NCBI GenBank assembly: GCA_973895155.1
Contig: OZ316897.1
Span: 18,104,001-18,168,000 of the forward strand
Source: Marsupella aquatica
Lineage: Eukaryota; Marchantiophyta
Direction of reading: 5' to 3'
Length of the DNA: 64,000 nucleotides
The stretch's first letter is position 1; each line of letters opens with the position of its first letter. The translations under genes were made by a program, and so were the position numbers. Below, in pieces: positions 8,349 through 18,396 of this stretch. The notes beneath the pieces were generated by a model that made no database searches, had not been told where the DNA came from, and saw only the letters and a program-made list of their open reading frames with translations.

Positions 8349-9934
8349 TCACGACTCCTTGGGTACTTGAGCAGATCCCCTAGCAGATACGTCCGCATAG
8401 TACAACTCCAAATATCAAACCTCTTCCAACTCAAACTCTAGAGGGTCCAAAATTAAAGTAGAATCCGAAAAGTCCGAAGTGTATCCATCATCGGTCACAG
8501 TCTCACCTTGATGTCTGTCTGGTGCCCAGCTCACCACCACCTTGGGTTGTCCAAAGGTTAATTCTCGAGTCCTCCAATTCACCTGTACATGAGCCTTGTA
8601 CAGCCAAGGTCGACCCAACAAAATGGGGAAACTCGAAGGAGTATCAGGACTAATGACAATATACTCCAAGGAAAAAGGAACCCCAGCAATGAGAGTTTCC
8701 ACTCCACTTAGTCTCCCCACAGGGACAACTCGTGATTGGTCCGCCATCCGCAAAATCTTTGGTGTGCTCTCCAACTTTGTGAAGCCAAGACCGAACGCTG
8801 TCTGCTGAGTCATAAGATTAACACTAGAGCCTCCATCAACTGGGACTCCCTTCACCACACATCCCTGAACCTGTACCTCGATCTCGGGTGGGCCTAAATC
8901 CTGACTGATCACTCGTAGCACCTCCACCTCCGGTAACTTCCGTCTTCGTCTTCGACCAGTGAGGAGACCTCGAAGCTGCCGTCTGTACACTGGGTTATCT
9001 TGCAATAGTTCCCCTATAGTAATCTGAGCTGGGGAGTTCTTCACATCTGCCAAAATGTCATATCCTTGAGAAGGACCAATGGGAGAATTGTGCTTTGGTG
9101 CCTTTACCTCCTTCAGGGTGGGGTCGGGAGGAGTCTCCTTTACTAGCTCCTTCAATTGAGCTTTGACCTCTGAAGAAATATCGGGTAGAAAGTATTTCGG
9201 ATCGTACCGATCATAAGCTGGATCCTGGTCCTTGGGAAGTCCTTCCTCTATTGGTGCACGAGGTTTACTCTCCGTGTTTTTCTTCTTTACAACAGCCAAT
9301 TCCTTCTCCTCCTTTCGCTTGGAGCGAGTGGTGGCATAAATATTTTTCAAGACCTTGTCCCTGTCCTGCACTCTCGCATTAGGTAGTCCCACCACTTCCG
9401 GTTTCACTAAGTGCTCCACCATGACATCGGGTACTACTCCGGATAAAGATTGAGCAAAGAGTGAATCGGCCTTCCCTTCGACACGATTTACCTGTGTATG
9501 ATGAATCAATCCACAATGCTCAACTTCTTCGGAGTATACCATGCGAACCTTTGCTTCCGGCGCCTGGTAGTCTCCTTAATTGGTTCCTGGGCAAAGCGCA
9601 CCATCATTTTGGGTTTGGGAGGATTGGGGCATTCAACTGGCAGGTGGCCCTCTTTATGACAATTCCCACAGACTGGCGTGTAGCCTTCCTCCTGCCTAGG
9701 GTAGGGGCATTGAGGAGAATAGTGGTCTGGTTGACCACAGTTCCAACAAGAGCCCTTTGCTCGAGGTGCACCACGAGGTGGATATCCTCCAGGAGGTCCC
9801 ATAGGTGGCCTCGGCACTGCTCGACCATAATTCGGCTTCGAAGATGCCCATGCTGGTCCAGGAGCTGGTTGAGGTGTCGATGGGAAATACTGACTTCCCC
9901 CAGGTGCTATCACAGCATAGGAATTATCAGTCAT
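8349..9934 (-). pseudogene. Gypsy-A protease region with 2 CCHC knuckles (unit 2, broken)
   Basis: The frame opens with MTDNSYAVIAPGG at 9934, overlapping the gag end by 8 bp (ATGACTGA, different frame). It has zinc knuckles at residues 63-76 and 89-102 (CX2CX4HX4C) and then shifts frame at about 9560, where unit 2 has 2 extra bases (GGCGCC versus GGCC in unit 3). The second piece (9542-8415) holds a retropepsin domain with VDGGSSVNLM and ILLGRPWL. A private TGA at 8415-8417 replaces the CGA (Arg) of unit 3. The region should process the polyprotein; here it cannot be made whole. Confidence 0.85.
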
Positions 9935-11573
9935 AACCCTCCGCCTCCTCCTGCATCTGCATGTAATTTACCTTCAGATTGGAATTCGGGCATTCACTTG
10001 GATAATGGCCTTGCTGATTGCAACGAGCACACCAAACGTTTACTCTCATAGCAGGCGGTTGTCGTCTCACAGGTTTAAGAGCAGCAATGTTGACACTTAA
10101 TTTAGACAACTTGCCACTAAGATCTGACATCAACCGATCCAGGTTCTTCGGGTGAGTGGTCTTGGAGGCCCCCTTGCTGGAAGATTTCTTCTTTGGAGTA
10201 GATTTCTCCGAATCTGAAGAAGAGGTCGAACTCTCACTGGTAGTGGTCGTGGAGCTGTACTCGTCGTCACTGGAACTGCTAGTGGTTTCTGCCTCCGATT
10301 CTGAGCTGTCCTTGGATTTTTTTTTCTTCTTATGCCTATCTCGTTTCAAGTCCTTCCTCACCCGTTTCTTCCCTGAAATCTCAGAATCGACATACTTCTG
10401 TGCGGCTTCTTGTGCTTCATCAAAAGTCGTGCCTCCCTCTCTCCTCACATATCGGGCAATACGGGAAGGTAGCCCGTTGACAAACCAATCTCTCACAGTT
10501 AATTTAGAAGTGGCAGGGTTATACTGGTCAACCAAATCCAACAGTTTATCAGCGTATTTTCTTACCGAGCCATGCTTCTTCATACGTAAGTGAGATATCC
10601 GAGTAAATGCTCGGGCTGCTGCTCCATCTTCTTGGAATTTAGCCAAGAACGCAGCCTTCACACTGGGCCAATCCTGTTTGGTTGGGAACCGATCGTACCA
10701 TTTCTGTGCTCTTTTCTTCATTAGCCCCCCGAATAAATTGGCTTTCTCTGCATCCAGGCTCTGCCCATTAGAAGTTGCTGAGGCCTCAAACTCCTTCAGG
10801 TAAACCTCTGCATCCTCCTTTGAGGTCCCAAAAAATCTATCATACCGCACATGGTTCCGGGCCATTGTAACTACGGGCGCTGCTGAAGAAGGAGAGGCGC
10901 TCTTAGTACTTCCGGGGGTAGAGGTCCCGCCTCGTGGCGTGCGGGTTGTGCTGGAAGGTAAACTGGAATTTGATGTACCACTTCCCAACGAAGATACTCC
11001 CGAGTGGGATGTCTGAGATGTATACAGGTTATCTAAGTCCTCAACGCCTCCCAATGGTACCACAAAAACACTCTCAGGAGTGTCATAAGGGTCTTGGGCA
11101 ATCTCTGGTAAAGCGGTGCCTGGCGTCGTAGTTGTGACTTCTGCGGGTTGCTCAAGGCTACCTTGGTTCTGCTCCTCCTGCGGGGTAAGTGAGTTCTCTC
11201 GTTCTTGCCACACCAGAGATGTTCCGAAAGTTTTAAAACTCGATGGAGTTATGTGATCATCCAAACTACTGGCTCGTCTTAAACTCCCCAAAATTCCAGG
11301 CTTCTTTCGAGGCTTTTGTGGGACAATCAACTTCGGTCCAGAACGTAAGTTCACAAATCCTGGTCTACTAGAAGTTGGCACTTCCAGAGTTCCCCTCGAA
11401 TCATTCTGCTGAATGAGGGATAATCTCGCGTTTACACTTCCAGGTGGCGGAAAGTCTGGTGACTGAAATTCTGCAATTAACCCCCTCGGTTGAACCGGTG
11501 ATTCGAAGGATGGGACTTGGGACGTCGAGACTCGGGTTTCCTCCTTGCCTGGTTGCTGATTTTTCTCAGTCAT
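9927..11573 (-). CDS. Gypsy-A Gag (unit 2, intact frame)
   Basis: 548 codons. Residues 1-235 are a Ser/Pro/Thr-rich arm that includes the FVNLRSGPKLI block shared with NA-gypsy. Residues about 236-400 are a retrotransposon capsid (RYDRFFGTSKEDAEVYLKEF, KRAQKWYDRFP, KYADKLLDLVDQYNP). A Lys-rich and then Ser/Asp-rich linker follows, and a zinc knuckle CARCNQQGHYPSEC lies at 515-528. Gag assembles the particle and binds RNA. The frame is open here, while unit 3 has a 1-bp loss in the poly-Lys codons (9 versus 8 T on the plus strand). Whether it is expressed is unknown. Confidence 0.88.
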   Translation of the reverse strand: MTEKNQQPGKEETRVSTSQVPSFESPVQPRGLIAEFQSPDFPPPGSVNARLSLIQQNDSRGTLEVPTSSRPGFVNLRSGPKLIVPQKPRKKPGILGSLRRASSLDDHITPSSFKTFGTSLVWQERENSLTPQEEQNQGSLEQPAEVTTTTPGTALPEIAQDPYDTPESVFVVPLGGVEDLDNLYTSQTSHSGVSSLGSGTSNSSLPSSTTRTPRGGTSTPGSTKSASPSSAAPVVTMARNHVRYDRFFGTSKEDAEVYLKEFEASATSNGQSLDAEKANLFGGLMKKRAQKWYDRFPTKQDWPSVKAAFLAKFQEDGAAARAFTRISHLRMKKHGSVRKYADKLLDLVDQYNPATSKLTVRDWFVNGLPSRIARYVRREGGTTFDEAQEAAQKYVDSEISGKKRVRKDLKRDRHKKKKKSKDSSESEAETTSSSSDDEYSSTTTTSESSTSSSDSEKSTPKKKSSSKGASKTTHPKNLDRLMSDLSGKLSKLSVNIAALKPVRRQPPAMRVNVWCARCNQQGHYPSECPNSNLKVNYMQMQEEAEGYD

Positions 11574-11623
11574 TCCTCATTTCTCTACCCCTCTTGATAC
11601 TGCCTGCCTCCTCCTTTACCAGC

Positions 11624-11920
11624 TTAAAAGGATCGCAACACCATTTCAGGAAATTCCATGACTGGGGGATCGATTATAACAAAATCCATAACATAGTATT
11701 CATCCCCCACTTGAATAGCAAGTGACCTAAGTTCCCCTACAGGTCGAAGGATATGCCCGTCATACCAAATCCTAACTGTGGTGGCAAAAAGTGGTCCCAA
11801 ATTTAATTGTTCTACCAACCAAGAAGAAAGCAAATTCACTCTCGAACCTCTGTCCAGCCTTACTGTTCTAATCAAGAAGTCGTCCACCCTTACTTGAAAC
11901 TCAAAGGTACTTCCCTGAAC
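11624..11920 (-). CDS. Leader retropepsin-like ORF upstream of gypsy-A gag (unit 2)
   Basis: Open from after a TAG near 11921 to 11624; the first Met is at 11887 (87 codons). Sequence features in order: TFEFQVRVDDF, VRLDRGSRVNLLS (D-x-G-S), WYDGHILRPVGELRSLAIQVG, DFVIIDPP and EFPEMVL. This has the retropepsin layout of active-site loop, flap region and C-terminal strand, but ends before the usual GRPW. It precedes gag, whereas the canonical protease lies after gag (8415-9542), so the element carries two such modules. It resembles the NA-gypsy module more than its own pol protease. Arg follows the Asp, so catalysis is doubtful. No clear start codon context; it may be a relic. Confidence 0.6.
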   Translation of the reverse strand, partial: VQGSTFEFQVRVDDFLIRTVRLDRGSRVNLLSSWLVEQLNLGPLFATTVRIWYDGHILRPVGELRSLAIQVGDEYYVMDFVIIDPPVMEFPEMVLRSF

Positions 11921-12527
11921 CTAGGGCATGATAGCGTCCGGGCCAGCTTCAAATCTGAGGGCGCCCCTTGCTATCCCGTAGCGCTCCGTCTGTAACTGCC
12001 GCACAAGTCCAATCTCCGAATTTTCCGCTTCCGGCTGGAGTCGTCCTTTGCTATCTAATAGCGCTCTCCTCCAGAACTTCCTCTTGAGCGTAATGGTTTG
12101 GATCTCCCTCGAATCTCCCTGAAATCTCCCTGAACCCAGGGCCTCCCCCTTCAACAGAACCAATACATCCTCAACCCGCGGCGCTCTTCATAGTAAAGCA
12201 GCGCTCCTCTCCTGATACTGTACAAAAAAGTAACACTTCCCTCCGTCTGGACCAAGAATCCGCCCCTGCCAGAGAATTATGCACCATTTCGCTTTTCTTT
12301 CTTAATGGTGCGTTCTTTTCTCCTTTCAGTTGCACGGAGCGCTCTCCTTCGCCACAATTCTTCAAAAGAAGGTGGTGCATTGTCAATGGTGAAAGAATAG
12401 GTCTCAAATGTCATCACCGGCCATTCCACAGATGGCTCCATGAGGCCAAAATTCTCCCTTCTAAGCTCTTAAAATCCTTCACTACAAGTGGCATTCACTG
12501 CCTGAGTTTCAATTACTTCCAATTCGT
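11921..12527 (-). other. Gypsy-A leader region (unit 2)
   Basis: About 600 bp between the primer site and the protease-like ORF. Two short open frames on the minus strand (12407-12171 and 12163-11921, about 80 codons each) show no recognisable motif. AGCGCT-type words recur, but I see no ordered hairpin array like that of NA-gypsy. Confidence 0.5.
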
Positions 12528-12545
12528 TCCCCGGCAGCGGCGCCA
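12528..12545 (-). promoter_or_regulatory. Gypsy-A primer binding site, tRNA-Asp type (unit 2)
   Basis: On the minus strand this reads TGGCGCCGCTGCCGGGGA, identical to NA-gypsy, 8 bp from the LTR end. Confidence 0.88.
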
Positions 12546-12553
12546 AAAATCTA

Positions 12554-13982
12554 TGTGGTATAGGTCTATAAATAAAACACAAGGTTTAAAGCCAAAGATA
12601 ACCCAAAGTCGATCCCGTAAAGAACAAAGTGGAAGCTATTGAAGGAAATAGTGTTAATGAAGAGATATAAGCTGACCTCTCAAATTTCTCTATCTTCAAC
12701 CGATCAAACACAGAATAAAATCAACCAGTAACAACTAATTCTGGAATCATGATTGAAGGTGGATTTACATAAGGAAGAATTCAAGGAATATGAATGGCAT
12801 TGCCCTTCCTTCAACAAAGATTAGGGTCTTACTCAACCCATTCTCCTATATTCTTCTCCTTCAAAATCTCGCTCTTGTCATGAGAAGATCACAGGAAAGA
12901 TATAATCTCTACCGTTTTCAAGGTAAATTTCAGATTATAATTGCCGAGCTTTGCATTAAAATGATGGCAACACGGTTTGGCTAGGCATCAGGTATGGCAT
13001 AGACAAAACACTAATGCAAAAGTCCAGGGCATAATAATGGTACTCTTGTCCCTCAATGATAGATTTGACACTTTCCTATAAACATTCATCTTTGAATTTT
13101 GAATGATTCTCATCACTGTAAGCAATCAATCATAAAATTCATCTTGATTTCCAGAAGTTGAACATACACTTGTTTATCGAGGAATCTTTCAAAACAAATT
13201 CCTCAACACAAACATTTACTTCATTTGCAATCTCTACAACTGAATAGATCACAAACAAAGGGAGCGACCGGGAGTCTTGCATCTACAGCCAGGCTTCCAA
13301 TTTAGTCCTTCTCACCCGAAATGAGGAAAAACAAGGGCTTAAGTATCATCAAAGTCAGGGCAGAGAAAGTGTTCCCTAGAATCTAGAAAGAAAAGTAACT
13401 AAAATGAGATCTAGAAAGGCTGATCTAAACTAAACTACATACTGTAGTTTTAACTAGTATGAAAAGTAGTAGAGTACTGAGTGCTGCTAACTAGAAAAGA
13501 GACTTCTTACTATGGTGGAAAATCAACTAGTAGCGCTGTCGGTAAAACAATAGTGAACATCTACTTAGTAAACTTACTAAAGGTGCTCTGAGTAAGTAAA
13601 TAGTGCTGTCTTAAGAACTACTAACAGAGGGCGCCTCTTATGAGTTGACACTTCTGCCCAAAAATTATCCCTGTTTTACTCGCAGCGCCCTGTCTTCAAT
13701 CAGGGGTGTCACATTACAGCTTCAACAATTGTCCTAAGCCTTCGGTTTTCTTCCTCGACCTGCATAGCTCCTCCGCCAGTACTCATTCTTTCTCGCGCTC
13801 TTACTGCTACCGGTCACCAGGTTGAAGCGCTCATTTCTTGGTAAAGGCCGTTCCTCTTCCCTACTCACTTAATGCTCTTTATGGCTAATTATCCTGCTTA
13901 CAACCTCAAAGTTTCTAACTTCCATCCAAAAAAATTAAAAATGTCTCCTATTTAGAAGATTATCGCTAACGGGTATACCACA
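12554..13982 (-). repeat. Gypsy-A 5' LTR (unit 2)
   Basis: 1,429 bp bounded by a perfect 9-bp inverted repeat (TGTGGTATA at 12554-12562, TATACCACA at 13974-13982). It shares TGTGGTAT with the NA-gypsy LTR end. The partner LTR is lost with the truncated side, so the target duplication (expected GCCTT at 13983) cannot be confirmed. Confidence 0.85.
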
Positions 13983-15295
13983 GCCTTGTTGCGCCTCTGA
14001 CGTACCCAATTGATTTACCAAAAATCTACTTGGCCCAAATCTTTGAGTTTGACTTCATTATTCCCTTGCAAGGTTAGTCAGGAGGGTCCATGACATATGT
14101 CAACCAGGGTTATGACAAACAACCTACGTATACTAAGAACATACAAGCCAACAATATAAGAGGGGTTTTATGGGGAGGAAATGCACAGTTGGGGCCAGTC
14201 TGGAGAGAACAAGCAAACCAGGCCCAATCTCAACCCCATTTTGGCCCCCCAATCTGTCCTCACTCCTACTTTGTTACATCAACAAGGGTAGATTGCAATT
14301 CTATGGCAGTTCATTCCATACCCCCAACAAACACAAAAGAGACTGACCATCACTAGAGGGGTTTGATGATAAAATACAAGCTGACCCCAAAATGGGTTTG
14401 TTTTTTCCTTTAATTTACTGCCCCTTGTTGATTAATTTTTTTTGCCGTCCCAAGGTTAGTTTTCTTTCTCCCAAATTTGTGTTTCTTTACCTCAATCCCC
14501 TATATCATTTTTCTGTCCCTCTCTCTTGTTTGATCTTTTCCTCCCCTTGGAACTTGATGAAGAAGGGAATGGAAGGGAGGTTTGGGACCGAGGGCATGCA
14601 GGTGTGCAAGTTGTTGACGCTCTGGCCCACTTTTACCTACACATGCAAGGCAAGGCAAGGTACCAAATTCATGGGGTTTCTACTCAAACTCTAAATAATA
14701 ATTCTGTTTTTTGTGTGTTAGTGGCTTCTGTCAGCTAATTTTCAGGTCAACATTAATCTTTCATGTTGACCATGTCATTATAATTTGACATCAATTTCCT
14801 TCCAACAATTTTCATTTAGATATGTGCATTGCACATGACATATGACTTGCCTCCTGTCTCCCTTCCTCATTCACTTGATCCTCCCCTCCCTTTCCAACAT
14901 TCCTCCCTTGCTTGCCATCTTCATTGCCCACCATATTTGTGCTTACCATGTGCCATTCAGCATTTCTTAGAGCATTACGCAATGTTCACATGTTTGTGTG
15001 TCTATGAAAATGATCTATGTCTATTTTACATCCAAGTTTTGCCCTCCCTTTCACAATACTCAATTTCCCCTCTCTCAATGACTTGCCCACTTCTGCTTTA
15101 GTCCATGAATAATCAAGAGATGCTCTCATCCATGAATGATAGCATACATTGTGGTAGATGCAAGGTTACTAAGCATGGTACATAAAACTCTCCATCAAGG
15201 AGATTTGAAAACTGACGTCCTATCAAGGCAGAGGTTTGGTCTAGCACCCCAATTTATATACTTTTAATGTCAATGTAATTGTATATCCAATATTG
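13983..15295. other. No gene recognised (unit 2)
   Basis: AT-rich and pyrimidine-rich plant intergenic DNA. Open frames up to 100 codons (for example 14392-14694) are low-complexity Leu/Phe/Pro translations with no motif. CATGC- and GGCAAGGCAAGG-type words occur, but I see no repeat structure of note. Confidence 0.6.
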
Positions 15296-16151
15296 TAGGT
15301 GGATATTATTATTATTATTATTACTACTACTACTATTTTTTAAATTAAAATTTATTCCGCGTGAACCCCACAGATGGGGGGAACCAGCAGGCCCAAAGGC
15401 AAAAGGGAGCCAAAATGACAAAGGATAACAGCCTTGAAAAGCCACAAAAGACAAGTGACCCTAAAAGGACCAGCAATCCCACACCACTACACAGATAATG
15501 CAATACATTGCACTAGCCCACCAGGAGCAGAATCAGCCAGCCTGAGTACTCACAGCCTAATACAGTTATCAGGAACATAGTCTTTCAAAGCCACCAAAAG
15601 TCACAGTCTACCAAGCGGGAGAGCAATACCCGAAGTCAGGAAACACTAGCCCAAAAGAACAGCAAAGCACATCGTCTCCGTCCAACAGCAATAGTAGCAG
15701 AGTTCAGCCACAACACCACTAACCCTCCTAAGTAGTAAATCTAATCCCCCTTTGGGGTATCCATCTAATCCGGATGTAGTCTACAATTTCTTTGGCACGG
15801 AGCAACCGGGTGTGCTTCCTACCAGGAGGAGAACATCTCCCAGCCGCAATCAACATGTCTGCGACCTCAGATAATACCAAGGAGAGGTCAAAACTTCTTT
15901 TCTTCCTATGATCAAATGTCTGTTCATTCCTGCCTAGCCAGATCGTCCACAAAACCTGGTATAGAATGAAAGCCTTCAGAGTGCAAATGCAATCCCGCCC
16001 AACAGTGGAGTCCAGCAAGGGAAGAAGGGCCACATGGGGCCAGTTGAACCAGCCAGCCAAACAGTCCTGTGTTACCTGCCAGCAGTGCCTAGCATGTTTG
16101 CACTCAAAAAAGATATGGGGAATTGATTCCCCATGATAGGTGAATATTATT
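15296..16151 (-). mobile_element. 5'-truncated L1-type LINE fragment (unit 2)
   Basis: The minus strand encodes the end of a LINE reverse transcriptase ORF: a zinc-binding C-terminal domain with GESIPHIFFECKHARHCW (about 16137-16080) and then VLWTIWLGRNEQTFDHRKK, typical of plant L1 zf-RVT tails. The frame ends at 15728, followed by about 400 bp of 3' UTR and a TAG/TAA microsatellite tail at 15308-15340. Near-perfect 15-bp target duplications flank it: TAGGTGGATATTATT (15296-15310) and TAGGTGAATATTATT (16137-16151). The roughly 0.83-kb body is a dead, 5'-truncated insertion. Confidence 0.8.
15728..16136 (-). pseudogene. LINE ORF2 C-terminal remnant (unit 2)
   Basis: About 136 codons survive; the first Met is at 16060. 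The segment has a Cys/His pattern (FFECKHARHCW) and conserved WTIWLGRN. In L1 elements this C-terminal region lies after the RT domain. No RT catalytic motif remains. Confidence 0.75.
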
Positions 16152-18396
16152 GATCAGGTGGCATAGAAATGACATCAAACAGTTGTAGACATTTGCACTA
16201 ATCTATTCTACATTAATGAACATCAAAATGACTCAAAATGATTTTTGTGATGAAATAAATTATGTATGTTGCAAATGTTATCATTGGGCATTGGCAATAC
16301 CGAATTTCCTGGTGGTTCTAAAATTTGTCATTTTGCTAAGGCTAGCCAAAGACACAACAAAACTTTTGTGCCATATTTAACATACAAATTCACCGGTATG
16401 AAAGGGGTTGTTGTGGGCTTTGAGGGGCGCAGTTTGCAGAATTCAATTGAAACCAAACAAAAGAAATCCCACAAGAAAATGCTTAGATGCACAGATACCA
16501 CAAAGTGGTAAAAGGCATAGGCAAGTGTTATTGGCTGTTAACCAAAGCTTGATGACAAGTAGGAGAGGCCAGAAAGCTAGGATAAGCAATTTTTTCCAGC
16601 TGTGTATGAAGTGATGCAATCAGCTAGACTCCAGAATTAACCAGTGTAAACTGATATGTGTTTGTAAAACCTCCGACCATGGCTACAAGAACAAATACAC
16701 AATCAGTGATATATTGAACTGCCATTATATATAGCATACTCATCCTGGAACATGAAAAGTTATTTTGTCCTCTAGCAAAAAGTTTAAATTTTTTAGTGAA
16801 ATATAGGTGATCTGGTTTTTTGTGGCAAATATAAATAGGACATTGATTAGGAAACGTGCTCGGGGGTTTCACTTCCATGAAAATGACATATCACGTGCGA
16901 CGAAGGATAGGGCTGATTTATTGGTTCTAAGGGAAGACTTAAGAATTTTTGCAGAAGAACAATAGGGTCTTTTAAATTCAATTTTGAGACTTATAAGAAC
17001 ATTAGGGCCCTTTTAATCTAATTTTTGGAATATTCCAAGAATATTCCAACTTTATAGGGGTTAAAAAATAAATATTTTTTCTTACATTTTAGGGGGTCCA
17101 AGGCCTAAAAACGTCACAGGTGATGGGGAGGTCCCCATATAGTGAGACCCCCGAGGAAACGTGATATTGAAAAGTTGTGCACATAAGGTACAAGAATAAA
17201 AATACACATGTAAAGAAAAGTAATAATGAACATGAAAAATTTAAGTCTATGGTATTGGGTTCTGCACATACTATACACCAGTAAAGATAATGACACTCAA
17301 ATGAATTAAAACCATAAATTTAGGACACAAAACAATGAGTAGAACTTAAAGACATGAGGAGTGCACTTTAATTAGATCATTTCTTCTTCACTAAGGGCTA
17401 GAACTTCCGTGAGCTTTGTTAAAGGGTGGATGATCAAAAGTATACCAAAGATTGAAAAATTTAGAGGGGTGTCGGATTAAATTCAAAATCTAAAGTATAC
17501 AAGGGATGTACCTTGGTAAGACACATTGAATTACAATACACAAGAAAAAAAGTTTGAAAAAGACAAAATACTGGAAGATGGATTCACCATATAGCAGTTT
17601 CATTCTGGATATCCACTGAACTGCCACTCACCAGGTCAAACCTGGGAATATCCTTGTTTCTCACCAATGGTTTCCTTACAAAATGATATTTTGGGCAGAA
17701 ACCAAGCCAAGCCATTGGATTCCCTTACCCATTTTCTCCATCATGGGATTTTTGAAAATGACATATTGTGACCCCTCTATGTGCCCCGTTGCTTGCCTTC
17801 CCATCCAAGAAGTTCCACCTCCATTTGCCCTCCCCATCCATTCAATCACCCTGACCCTCAGAGATCCAGATGCGGCCAATGCCCAAATGCCACCCTTGCC
17901 ACCACAGCCATGCCTTGCCCTAAAGCCCACCTCACAAAGCCAGGCACAGCCCACACCCTGAGCGCCAACCTTGCTTGTCTCCCCTGCATATTGCCCAAAA
18001 GCCCGCCCTCTGCTTCAAAGGGTACTTTTTGCATCAACAACATGGTTGCAACAATTGTTTAACAACCTAGCATTGCATGTTGCAACATTTGTGCACCACC
18101 CTAGCATTGACCTATTATTGAAAGACCATGTAAACATAGAGACGCCCTAGAAATGTACATTGGTGGAACCCCTCTTTGTGGTACAGGAGGGGCCTTGGAG
18201 AGGTGGTGCAACATTCCTTGTACTCCTTGGAAACCCATAATTATCATTCTCTCAAATACTCTTTTGCACAACAGTTGCTTGTAAGGTCCAGTAGCAGCAA
18301 AACCCAACGCTTCGACAAGTATGTCGAACGTTCTGCTCATCCATGGCACAGAGGAATGAAAGCAGCAAACTTGAGACCTGAGCGTCGCACTCGCAG
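16152..18396. other. No gene recognised (unit 2); AT-rich with a palindrome
   Basis: No ORF here has a recognisable motif. TTGGAATATTCCAA (17025-17038) is a perfect 14-bp palindrome followed by GAATATTCCAA, resembling adjoining heat-shock elements but with no gene beside it. The stretch 17700-18060 is C-rich on the plus strand with Pro-rich meaningless frames. Confidence 0.55.

Larger units (their letters stand above)
6674..13982 (-). mobile_element. Gypsy-A, 3'-truncated Athila/Tat-like element (unit 2)
   Basis: On the minus strand: LTR (12554-13982), tRNA-Asp primer site, leader with a retropepsin-like ORF, gag, protease, RT and RNase H. The element stops within pol at the tandem-unit junction (519; 29 bp of it lie left of the NA-gypsy insertion), so integrase and the other LTR are missing. 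RT wording such as RRLNAATRKDHYPLPFID and the primer site favour the Athila/Tat side of plant gypsy. It is dead: it is truncated, has stops at 7332-7334, 8349-8351 and 8415-8417, and has a 2-bp frameshift in pro. Confidence 0.9.

Noticed and set aside
10156-10593. Plus-strand 145-codon ORF in the gypsy-A region
   Set aside because: It is the antisense shadow of the Lys- and Ser-rich codons of gag; no domain.
12554-13982. Solo LTR
   Set aside because: The primer site and gag-pol of gypsy-A follow directly on the minus strand, so it is the 5' LTR of a truncated element.
14392-14694. 100-codon ORF rich in Leu, Phe and Cys as a membrane protein
   Set aside because: The sequence is T-rich and the translation has no ordered hydrophobic segments with flanking charges; there is no homology signal.
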